Below are positions 57,946-64,000 of a stretch of 64,000 nucleotides of DNA, piece by piece. Made by a program: the position numbers and the translations under genes. Positions within the stretch are counted from its first letter, which is position 1, and each line of letters starts with the position of its first letter. The notes under the pieces were generated by a model that was not told where the DNA came from, searched no databases, and saw nothing but the letters and a program-made list of their open reading frames with translations. Source of the DNA: Streptomyces vinaceus (GTDB taxonomy: Bacteria > Actinomycetota > Actinomycetes > Streptomycetales > Streptomycetaceae); assembly GCF_008704935.1 (NCBI RefSeq), contig NZ_CP023692.1, positions 5,299,001-5,363,000 of the forward strand, read 5' to 3'.

Positions 57946-58717
57946 CGCTGGCCGCCCCCTCCCTGCCGACGCTCTCCGCGAGCCGTCCGACGAACGCAAA
58001 ACTGTCCGCGAAGATCCGCTCCGCGTCATGGTCCAACGTCGCGACGTGGTAGCTCTGTTCCAGCAGGGTCTCGGTGACGTCCGTCGACGAGATCCGCGCG
58101 AGGATCCGCGCCGAGTCGGCCGGGTTCACGACGTGGTCCTGCACGCTGTGCAGCAGCAGCACCGGCTGCGTGACCTGCGGGAGCTCGGAGTCGACCAGCT
58201 TCAGGAACTGCCGCAGCGAGGCCGCCGCCCGGGTCGGGACCCGGGTGTAGCCGATCTCGGAGACGCCCGGCTTGGCGATGTCGCTCGCGATGCCCGGGGT
58301 GGACCGCAGGAAGTGCTGCGCGACCGGAAGCGCGAAGGCCATCGGGTCGTTGATCTTGTTGACCGGGTTGACCAGGACGATGCCGCGCACCGCGTCCCCG
58401 TGCCGGGCCGCCAGCCGCAGCGTCAGCGCCCCGCCCATCGACAGCCCGAAGACGAACACCTGCGCGCACCGCTCCAGCAGCTCCCGCAGCGCCCGGTCCA
58501 CCTCGGCGTACCAGTCCTGCCAGCCGGTGAGCTGCATGTCCTGCCACCGCGTCCCGTGCCCGGGCAGCAGCGGCACGGAAACCGTCAGACCCTGCTCGGC
58601 CAGGTACTCCGCCCACGGGCGCATGGACTGAGCGGTACTGGTGAAGCCGTGGCAGAGGAGGACACCGACCTCTCCGCCCTCGTGGCGGAACGGCTCGGCT
58701 CCAGGGAGGACGGGCAC
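57938..58717 (-). CDS. Alpha/beta hydrolase, carboxylesterase/monoacylglycerol lipase type
   Basis: The 259-aa serine hydrolase has the oxyanion motif LLCHGFTSTAQSMRPWA, nucleophile elbow FGLSMGGALTLRLA, acid in LHSVQDHVVNP and His in SYHVATLDHDAE. It resembles Est30-type carboxylesterases and bacterial monoacylglycerol lipases, so it probably hydrolyses short acyl or monoacylglycerol esters in the cytoplasm. The start is GTG. It is divergent from the PlsC acyltransferase gene, which suggests a shared role in glycerolipid turnover. Confidence 0.9.
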   Translation of the reverse strand: MPVLPGAEPFRHEGGEVGVLLCHGFTSTAQSMRPWAEYLAEQGLTVSVPLLPGHGTRWQDMQLTGWQDWYAEVDRALRELLERCAQVFVFGLSMGGALTLRLAARHGDAVRGIVLVNPVNKINDPMAFALPVAQHFLRSTPGIASDIAKPGVSEIGYTRVPTRAAASLRQFLKLVDSELPQVTQPVLLLHSVQDHVVNPADSARILARISSTDVTETLLEQSYHVATLDHDAERIFADSFAFVGRLAESVGREGAASGG

Positions 58718-58862
58718 CAGGGTCTCCTTCGACGGGTGGGGGGTGCGTAGCGCTGTGTGACTTCACCGTACGCGACGGGGGTGACACCGACCAGGGTCGT
58801 CGCCCCCTCCGCCCCGAGCCAGGGGATATGGTCTGTTCGACAGACACAGGAAGGCGCATCAG

Positions 58863-59621
58863 TTGATCTACGGCGCAATGAAGTTCTCCATCGGGGGGTC
58901 CCTGAAGCTCGCCTTCAGGCCGTGGGTGGAGGGCCTCGAGAACATTCCCGCCGAGGGGCCGGCGATCCTCGCGAGCAACCACCTGTCCTTCTCGGACTCC
59001 TTCTTCCTGCCGGCCGTGCTGGACCGCAAGGTCACCTTCATCGCGAAGGCGGAGTACTTCACCTCCCCGGGCGTCAAGGGCAAGCTGACGGCCGCGTTCT
59101 TCAAGGGCGTCGGCCAGCTCCCCGTGGACCGCTCCGGCGCGCGCGGCGCGGGCGAAGCGGCGGTCAAGAGCGGTGTCGAGGTCATCGAGCGCGGGGAGCT
59201 GTTCGGTATCTACCCGGAGGGGACCCGGTCACCCGACGGCCGCCTCTACCGCGGCAAGCCGGGCGGCCTGGCCCGCGTGGCCCTGGCCACCGGGGCGCCG
59301 GTGATCCCCGTCGCGATGATCGACACCGAGAAGATCCAGCCCCCCGGCAAGGTCGTCCCCAAGCTGATGCGCCCCGGCATCCGCATCGGCAAGCCGCTGG
59401 ACTTCAGCCGCTACCAGGGCATGGACGGGGACCGCTTCATCCTGCGCTCGGTGACCGACGAGGTCATGTACGAGATCATGAAGCTGTCCGGCCAGGAGTA
59501 CGTCGACATCTACGCGACGGCCGCCAAGCGCCAGATCGCCGACGCGGAGAAGGCCGAGAAGGCCGCGAAGGCCTCCGCCGAGAAGAACGCCGGCAAGAGC
59601 GCCGAGAAGGCCGCGGAGTAG
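58863..59621 (+). CDS. plsC: 1-acylglycerol-3-phosphate O-acyltransferase (PlsC family)
   Basis: The 252-aa membrane-associated acyltransferase has the HX4D catalytic motif in LASNHLSFSDSFFLP, the glycerol-3-phosphate motif GIYPEGTRSPDGRLYRGKPG and a third motif with VIPVAMIDT. It adds the second acyl chain to lysophosphatidate in phospholipid synthesis. The C-terminus is a Lys/Ala/Glu-rich helix (EKAEKAAKASAEKNAGKS) that may bind the membrane surface. The TTG at 58863 has AGGAAGG upstream; ATG 58878 is the alternative. From memory it matches Rv2182c by order. Confidence 0.92.
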   Translation: MIYGAMKFSIGGSLKLAFRPWVEGLENIPAEGPAILASNHLSFSDSFFLPAVLDRKVTFIAKAEYFTSPGVKGKLTAAFFKGVGQLPVDRSGARGAGEAAVKSGVEVIERGELFGIYPEGTRSPDGRLYRGKPGGLARVALATGAPVIPVAMIDTEKIQPPGKVVPKLMRPGIRIGKPLDFSRYQGMDGDRFILRSVTDEVMYEIMKLSGQEYVDIYATAAKRQIADAEKAEKAAKASAEKNAGKSAEKAAE

Positions 59622-59660
59622 AACACGGGCGGCATCGCCCGCACGGGGTGGGTGGGGGAG

Positions 59661-60872
59661 ATGGCGAAACGCGAGCGCGTCGTGCGCATGTCGGTCGAGC
59701 AGCCGCTGTGGCGGGCTCTGACCGCCTACCGGCTGCTCACCATGGTCTACGCGGTCCTGCTGTTCGCCTCGGCGTACAGGGACTTCGACCGGCCCTGGAT
59801 CGCGGCCGGCTACCTCGCCGTACTCTCCGGCTGGACCCTGGCCACCCGCCGCCGGGTGGCGAACGCCGCCAGCTGCACCAAGCGGTTCCTCGGCGCCGAC
59901 CTCACCGTCGCGCTCGTCGGCGTCCTGCTCACCCCGCTCGCGGACACCCACGAGCGGATCGCCGCGGGCGGCCCCACGCTCCCCTCCATCTGGACGGCGG
60001 GCTCCGTCCTCGCCTTCGCCATCAAGGGCGGCTGGCGCTGGGCCGGCTTCGCCTCCACCTTCGTGGCCGTGGCCAACATCGTCGTCCACGGTGGCCGGCC
60101 CACCCGCGACACCCTGCACAACGTGCTGCTGGTCTGGGTCGCCTCCATCGCCATCGGATACGTCGTCGAGGTCGCCCGGGCCAGTGAGGCCACCCTGGCC
60201 CGCGCCCTGGAGATCGAGGCCGCGACCCGCGAGCGCGAGCGGCTCGCCCGCGACATCCACGACGGGGTCCTCCAGGTCCTCGCCATGGTCCAGCGGCGCG
60301 GCACCGAGCTGGGCGGCGAGGCCGCCGAGCTCGGCCGGATGGCCGGGGAACAGGAGGTGGCACTGCGCACCCTGGTCTCCAGCGGGCTGGTGCCCACCTC
60401 CCGGATCTGCCGTGACGAGTCGCTCGGCGCCCTGGTGGACGCGTACGAGGTGGAGGAGCCCGGCGGCGACGGGGGCGAGCTGGACCTGCGGAGCCTGCTG
60501 GCCCCGCACGCCGGATCCCGGGTCAGCTTCGCCGAGCCGGGCACGCCCGTACCGCTGCCGGTGCCGGCGGCGAAGGAGCTGGCCGCGGCCGTCGGGGCGG
60601 CCCTGGACAATGTGCGCAAGCACGCCGGCGAGGGGGCCAGGGCCTGGATCCTGGTCGAGGACTGGGGTGACGAGGTGATCGTGACCGTCCGGGACGACGG
60701 TCCGGGCATCCCGGCCGGCCGCCTCGACCAGGCCGTGGGCGAGGGCCGGATGGGCGTGGCCCTGTCCATCCGCGGCCGGCTGCGGGACCTCGGCGGCAGC
60801 GCCGAGCTGGTGTCCGTCCCCGGGCAGGGCACCGAAGTGGAACTGAAAGTACCGAGGGGGAGGACCCAGTGA
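59661..60872 (+). CDS. macS: MacS-family sensor histidine kinase
   Basis: The 403-aa kinase has four to five N-terminal TM helices (~15-165), with a short loop between them and no large sensor domain. The HisKA_3 helix has His in ARDIHDGVLQVLAM. The HATPase domain has ALDNVRKHAGE, VRDDGPGIP and GVALSIRGRLRDLGG. It agrees with MacS of the MacRS system, which in S. coelicolor affects morphogenesis and actinorhodin. Starts possible are GTG 59652 and ATG 59661. It overlaps macR by 4 bp (GTGA). Confidence 0.92.
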   Translation: MAKRERVVRMSVEQPLWRALTAYRLLTMVYAVLLFASAYRDFDRPWIAAGYLAVLSGWTLATRRRVANAASCTKRFLGADLTVALVGVLLTPLADTHERIAAGGPTLPSIWTAGSVLAFAIKGGWRWAGFASTFVAVANIVVHGGRPTRDTLHNVLLVWVASIAIGYVVEVARASEATLARALEIEAATRERERLARDIHDGVLQVLAMVQRRGTELGGEAAELGRMAGEQEVALRTLVSSGLVPTSRICRDESLGALVDAYEVEEPGGDGGELDLRSLLAPHAGSRVSFAEPGTPVPLPVPAAKELAAAVGAALDNVRKHAGEGARAWILVEDWGDEVIVTVRDDGPGIPAGRLDQAVGEGRMGVALSIRGRLRDLGGSAELVSVPGQGTEVELKVPRGRTQ

Positions 60873-61573
60873 GCCAGACCGCCGAGCCGCAGCAGCAGGC
60901 GCAGCCGCAGCCGCACGAGATCAAGGTGATGGTCGTCGACGACCACCCGATGTGGCGGGACGCGGTCGCCCGCGACCTCGCCGCCGCCGGCTTCGACGTG
61001 GTCGCCACGGCCGGCGACGGCCCCGAGGCCGTCCGCCGGGCCGTGCCCGCCGCCCCCCACGTGCTGGTGCTGGACCTCAACCTGCCCGGCATGCCCGGAG
61101 TCCAGGTCTGCAAGGAGCTCGTCGGCGCCAACCCCGCGCTGCGCGTCCTGGTCCTGTCCGCGAGCGGCGAGCACGCCGACGTCCTGGAGGCGGTGAAGTC
61201 CGGCGCCACCGGCTACCTGCTGAAGTCCGCGGGGGCCCAGGAGCTGATCGACGCCGTCCGCCGCACCGCCGCCGGCGACCCGGTGTTCACCCCCGGCCTG
61301 GCCGGGCTCGTGCTCGGCGAGTACCGGCGCCTGGCCACCGACCCGGCGCCCGCCGCCCCGGACGAGCCGAAGGCCCCCCAGCTGACCGACCGGGAGACCG
61401 AGGTGCTGCGGCTGGTGGCCAAGGGGCTCTCGTACAAGCAGATCGCGGAGCGCCTCGTCATCTCGCACCGCACGGTGCAGAACCACGTGCAGAACACCCT
61501 CGGCAAGCTCCAGCTGCACAACCGGGTGGAGCTCGTCCGGTACGCGATAGAGCGCGGCCTCGACGACGCCTGA
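60869..61573 (+). CDS. macR: MacR-family LuxR-type response regulator
   Basis: The 234-aa regulator has a Gln/Pro-rich leader, a receiver domain with VMVVDDHPMWRDA, phospho-acceptor Asp ~69 in VLVLDLNLPG, and YLLKSAGAQ with the conserved Lys. The C-terminal LuxR HTH starts LTDRETEVLRLVAKGLSYKQ and has SHRTVQNHVQNTL as recognition helix. It is translationally coupled to macS. Binding sites of MacR in S. coelicolor are palindromic TGAGTAC-type; I did not find one close by. Confidence 0.93.
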   Translation: MSQTAEPQQQAQPQPHEIKVMVVDDHPMWRDAVARDLAAAGFDVVATAGDGPEAVRRAVPAAPHVLVLDLNLPGMPGVQVCKELVGANPALRVLVLSASGEHADVLEAVKSGATGYLLKSAGAQELIDAVRRTAAGDPVFTPGLAGLVLGEYRRLATDPAPAAPDEPKAPQLTDRETEVLRLVAKGLSYKQIAERLVISHRTVQNHVQNTLGKLQLHNRVELVRYAIERGLDDA

Positions 61574-61680
61574 GGGGGCGTCCACCCTCCCGTACGTCGC
61601 ACTCATGTCCTCGTACGAGTGAACGGGAGGACGCAACGCCCCTTGAATCCGCCGGAATTGACCCTTCCCGGGCACTTGCT

Positions 61681-61694
61681 GTGACCTGAGTCAC
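61681..61694. promoter_or_regulatory. Crp-type operator upstream of pfkA
   Basis: GTGACCTGAGTCAC fits the streptomycete Crp motif GTG-N6-GNCAC exactly and extends to TGTGA-N6-TCACC, close to the E. coli consensus. It lies just upstream of a -10-like TAGCGT at 61698-61703, where a bound regulator would affect transcription of pfkA. Confidence 0.6.
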
Positions 61695-61710
61695 CACTAG
61701 CGTGACCGCC

Positions 61711-61761
61711 ATGCGGGCTCAGTCTGCTCAGTGGGCCCTGTGGCGAAGGGAGATTCCATGA
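61711..61761 (+). CDS. Possible 16-codon leader ORF coupled to pfkA
   Basis: ATG at 61711 lies 7 nt after TAGCGT, the arrangement of a leaderless mRNA. The ORF would encode MRAQSAQWALWRREIP, and its TGA overlaps the pfkA ATG (ATGA). It may be a coupling device that carries ribosomes to pfkA. It contains two Trp codons, too few for classical attenuation. No protein evidence. Confidence 0.4.
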   Translation: MRAQSAQWALWRREIP

Positions 61762-62786
61762 AGGTCGGAGTGCTGACGGGCGGCGGCGACTGCCCCGGTC
61801 TCAACGCGGTCATCCGGGCCGTCGTCCGCAAGGGCACCCAGGAGTACGGGTGCGAGTTCGTCGGGTTCAAGGACGGCTGGCGCGGCGCGGTCGAGGGCGA
61901 CACCGTCCCGCTCGGCATCCCCGCCGTCCGCGGCATCCTGCCGCGCGGCGGCACCATCCTCGGCTCCTCGCGGACCAACCCGTTCAAGCAGGAGAACGGC
62001 GTCCGGCGGATCAAGGAGAACCTCGCCAAGTACGAGGTCGAGGCCCTCGTCGCGATCGGCGGCGAGGACACCCTGGGCGTGGCCGCCAAGCTGTACGGGG
62101 AGTACGGGATCCCGTGCGTCGGCGTCCCGAAGACCATCGACAACGACCTGTCGGCCACCGACTACACCTTCGGCTTCGACACGGCGGTGGGCATCGCCAC
62201 GGAGGCCATCGACCGGCTGCACACCACCGCCGAGTCGCACATGCGGGTGCTGGTCGTCGAGGTGATGGGCCGCCACGCCGGCTGGATCGCCCTGCACTCG
62301 GGACTGGCCGGCGGCGCCAACGTCATCCTCATCCCGGAGCAGCGCTTCGACCTGGACCAGGTGTGCGCCTGGGTGACCTCCCGGTTCAAGGCGAGCTACG
62401 CGCCGATCGTGGTGGTCGCCGAGGGCGCGATGCCCAAGGACGGGGAGATGGTGCTGAAGGACGCGACCACCGACTCGTTCGGGCACGTCCGGCTGTCGGG
62501 CGTGGGGGAGTGGCTGGCCAAGGAGATCGAGGCGCGCACCGGCAAGGAGGCCCGGACCACGGTGCTCGGGCACATCCAGCGCGGCGGTACGCCGAGCGCG
62601 TTCGACCGGTGGCTCGCCACGCGGTTCGGGCTGCACGCCATCGACGCCGTGCACGAGGGCGACTTCGGGAAGATGGTCGCGCTGAAGGGGACGGACATCG
62701 TGCGGGTGCCGATCGCCGACGCGACGGCGAAGCTGAAGACGGTGGACCCCGCGCTGTACCAGGAGGTCGGGGTCTTCTTCGGCTGA
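61758..62786 (+). CDS. pfkA: 6-phosphofructokinase, actinobacterial group III type
   Basis: The 342-aa enzyme phosphorylates fructose 6-phosphate. GVLTGGGDCPGLNAVIRAV binds the phosphoryl donor. The donor-selecting segment reads AIGGEDTLGVAAKLYG and the catalytic segment VPKTIDNDLSATDYTFG, with PKTI where most ATP enzymes have PGTI. Other motifs: EVMGRHAGWIAL, EGAMPKDGEM and LGHIQRGGTPSAFDR. S. coelicolor relatives of this group use ATP and the Amycolatopsis enzyme uses PPi, so the donor is not settled by sequence. AAGGGAG precedes the ATG. Confidence 0.94.
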   Translation: MKVGVLTGGGDCPGLNAVIRAVVRKGTQEYGCEFVGFKDGWRGAVEGDTVPLGIPAVRGILPRGGTILGSSRTNPFKQENGVRRIKENLAKYEVEALVAIGGEDTLGVAAKLYGEYGIPCVGVPKTIDNDLSATDYTFGFDTAVGIATEAIDRLHTTAESHMRVLVVEVMGRHAGWIALHSGLAGGANVILIPEQRFDLDQVCAWVTSRFKASYAPIVVVAEGAMPKDGEMVLKDATTDSFGHVRLSGVGEWLAKEIEARTGKEARTTVLGHIQRGGTPSAFDRWLATRFGLHAIDAVHEGDFGKMVALKGTDIVRVPIADATAKLKTVDPALYQEVGVFFG

Positions 62787-62927
62787 GCCGGAGTGGGTGG
62801 ACGGACCATGGCACCACGCGGCCGGGCGGAGGTCGCAGAACACGCTCGTCCCGAGTGACGCGAGTTCGCCCCGAGTTCAGGCCGCGGCCATGTGTCCGGC
62901 GCGGGCGCATGGCATAGGTTCGCCCCC

Positions 62928-63221
62928 GTGGACATACCTTCCGCGGCCCGCTGGCTCCTGCTGGCCGCCGCCGCCGCGCAGTTCGTGTACGCCGTACGGG
63001 CCCTGCGGCCCGCGCTCCGATCCCGGCCGGGAGCGCGGCTGGACGCATGGCTGGCGTTCGCGGACCCGGCGGTGGGCGTCCCGGTGACGCTGGCGCTGGC
63101 CTTCGGGAACCTCCCGGCGTTCCTCGCGGGCATGGCGGTGCTCGGCCCGGTGCTGGCCTGGCAGCTGGTCCGCAGGGTCCTCGCCCGCCGCGGAAAGCCC
63201 GGTGAGCCGGCCCCGGCGTAA
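62928..63221 (+). CDS. Small membrane protein
   Basis: The 97-aa protein has two or three hydrophobic helices (WLLLAAAAAQFVYAV and VGVPVTLALAFGNLPAFLAGM) and a short basic C-terminal tail. GTG 62928 lies 7 nt after a TAGGTT -10 element and lacks a ribosome site, so the transcript is probably leaderless. I do not recognise a family. It lies between pfkA and the convergent TrpE-TrpG-type gene. Confidence 0.7.
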   Translation: MDIPSAARWLLLAAAAAQFVYAVRALRPALRSRPGARLDAWLAFADPAVGVPVTLALAFGNLPAFLAGMAVLGPVLAWQLVRRVLARRGKPGEPAPA

Positions 63222-63258
63222 CGACCCCGCCGCGCGGAGCCGGTACGCCGGGCGGCAT

Positions 63259-63291
63259 GCGGCCGGGCCGAGGCCCGCCGGCCCGGGCCGC
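63259..63291. terminator. GC-rich hairpin between convergent genes
   Basis: GCGGCCGGGCC (63259-63269) pairs with GGCCCGGGCCGC (63280-63291) with a single bulge. It lies between the small membrane protein gene and the gene ending at 63309. Confidence 0.6.
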
Positions 63292-63308
63292 CTCGCGCCG
63301 CCTCGCGC

Positions 63309-64000
63309 CTAGACCGCGGCCGGGGTCATGCCGAGCAGGAGGTCGCGGAGCAGGGCCGGGCCGTTCAGGGTCAGCACGGACTCCGGGTGGAACTGGACGC
63401 CCGCGAAGGCGGGGGACCGCAGGGCGTGGACCTCGCCCGTCACCGCGTCGCGGGAGACCTCCACCCCCTCCTGCGACAGGCGGGCGGCCACGGCGTCGGA
63501 GCAGTGCGCCGTGTACGTGTTGTAGAAGCCCACCATCTCCGGCCTCCCGAAGAAGCCGATCCGCGTCTGCGCCCCCTGCGCCGGCTCCGCCTTGCGGATC
63601 AGCGGCAGACCCAGCTCCGCCGCCAGCAGCTCGTGGCCCAGGCAGACGCCCAGCAGCCCGTGCCGGTGACCGGCCAGGAGCTCCGCCGCCAGGGCGCGCA
63701 GCATCCGCATCTTCGGGTCGGCCGCGTCCGCCGGGTTCCCCGGCCCCGGGCCCAGGACGACCGGGCCCGCCCAGGAGAGCGCCGCCTCCCGCAGCCCGGG
63801 ATCGTCGTAGCGGCGTACCGTCACCTCCAGCCCGGTCACCCGCAGCACGTGCGCCAGCATCGCCGTGAACGTGTCCTCGCCGTCCACCACCAGCGCGTGC
63901 CCGGCCGGAGCCGCCGGCCGCTCCTGCATCCGCAGCCAGAACGGCGCCAGGTCCGTCCGCCGCGCCGCCAGGGCCGCCTGCACCCGGGGGTCCTCGCCGA
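63309..64000 (-). CDS. Anthranilate synthase-type TrpE-TrpG fusion, C-terminal glutaminase part
   Basis: The frame stays open to the window edge, so this is the 3' part. The visible ~230 residues are a short linker (EDPRVQAALAARRTDLAPFW) that continues a chorismate-binding domain, then a class I glutamine amidotransferase. It has GPGPGNP (oxyanion region), the nucleophile Cys in LLGVCLGHELLA, and His-Pro-Glu of the triad in GVQFHPESVLT. The domain order fits PhzE/TrpEG-type fusions that make anthranilate or 2-amino-2-deoxyisochorismate. Which product is made depends on the missing N-terminal part. Confidence 0.88.
   Translation of the reverse strand, partial: GEDPRVQAALAARRTDLAPFWLRMQERPAAPAGHALVVDGEDTFTAMLAHVLRVTGLEVTVRRYDDPGLREAALSWAGPVVLGPGPGNPADAADPKMRMLRALAAELLAGHRHGLLGVCLGHELLAAELGLPLIRKAEPAQGAQTRIGFFGRPEMVGFYNTYTAHCSDAVAARLSQEGVEVSRDAVTGEVHALRSPAFAGVQFHPESVLTLNGPALLRDLLLGMTPAAV

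Noticed and set aside
61585..61615. MacR box (TGAGTAC-NN-GTACTCA type) near macSR or pfkA
   Set aside because: Only a loose CACTC...GAGTG symmetry was seen; it does not fit the described palindrome.
61711..61761. Trp attenuator peptide before pfkA
   Set aside because: Two separated Trp codons are not enough and the downstream gene is glycolytic. Kept only as a coupling ORF.

Overview
The window is chromosomal DNA of a Streptomyces (or very close actinomycete). The evidence is very high GC with strong GC bias at third codon positions, GTG/TTG starts, many 4-bp stop/start overlaps, a cholesterol oxidase with a Tat signal, the MacRS two-component pair, a ROK glucokinase preceded by a DUF5304 gene, a SAM-IV-type riboswitch, and the bcc/aa3 respiratory gene set of Actinobacteria. 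No rRNA, tRNA, IS element, prophage or CRISPR array was seen.

Layout. 1-3749: an operon of a PelF-like glycosyltransferase (cut by the window edge), a 12-TM protein, a spherulin-4/GH135-like hydrolase and a GH114-like lipoprotein, resembling a cationic (GalN/GalNAc) exopolysaccharide locus. 3754-7647: an orphan histidine kinase and a membrane pair (rhomboid-like protein plus MprF-like aminoacyl-lipid synthase). 7684-15066: cobalamin nucleotide-loop assembly (cobT, MBL-fused cobU, cobS) interleaved with a methyltransferase, DUF3043, PspA/PspAA and membrane genes. 15099-19135: an orphan NarL-type regulator and an RND transporter. 19208-25458: nadA, an ErpA/HesB Fe-S carrier, a PfkB kinase and a cysteine desulfurase-TusA fusion (NAD, Fe-S and sulfur metabolism). 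25742-35087: the respiratory block ctaC-ctaD-ctaF, an L,D-transpeptidase, a pseudo-receiver, then ctaE-qcrC-qcrA-qcrB. 35254-39969: trpD, a SAM-IV riboswitch with a SufS-like enzyme, a stand-alone RAM domain protein and a rhomboid protease. 40013-46332: a NYN-domain protein, two NlpC/P60 wall hydrolases, an HExxH lipoprotein and a PimB-like mannosyltransferase. 46484-52033: cholesterol oxidase, an EACC1 plus transmembrane caspase pair (predicted biological-conflict module) and an acyl-CoA synthetase. 52263-61573: phosphoesterase, SRPBCC, ArsA-like, DUF5304, glkA, EEP-family, esterase and PlsC genes, then macS-macR. 61758-64000: pfkA, a small membrane protein, and the 3' part of a TrpE-TrpG-type fusion running off the window.

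From memory, much of the order (fadD15, pimB', NlpC/P60, trpD, ctaE-qcrCAB, ctaF/ctaC, adoK, HesB, DUF3043, cobT/cobS) matches M. tuberculosis Rv2182c-Rv2208. This block is therefore an ancient actinobacterial core. The Pel-like operon and the cholesterol oxidase/EACC1/caspase segment look like lineage-specific additions.

The items most worth following up are: the EACC1-caspase pair; the Pel-like operon; the SAM-IV riboswitch followed by a hairpin and six-codon ORF; a perfect palindrome over the ctaE start and putative -10; a Crp-type site and a 16-codon ORF in front of pfkA; and short tandem duplications that straddle the stop codons of four separate genes.
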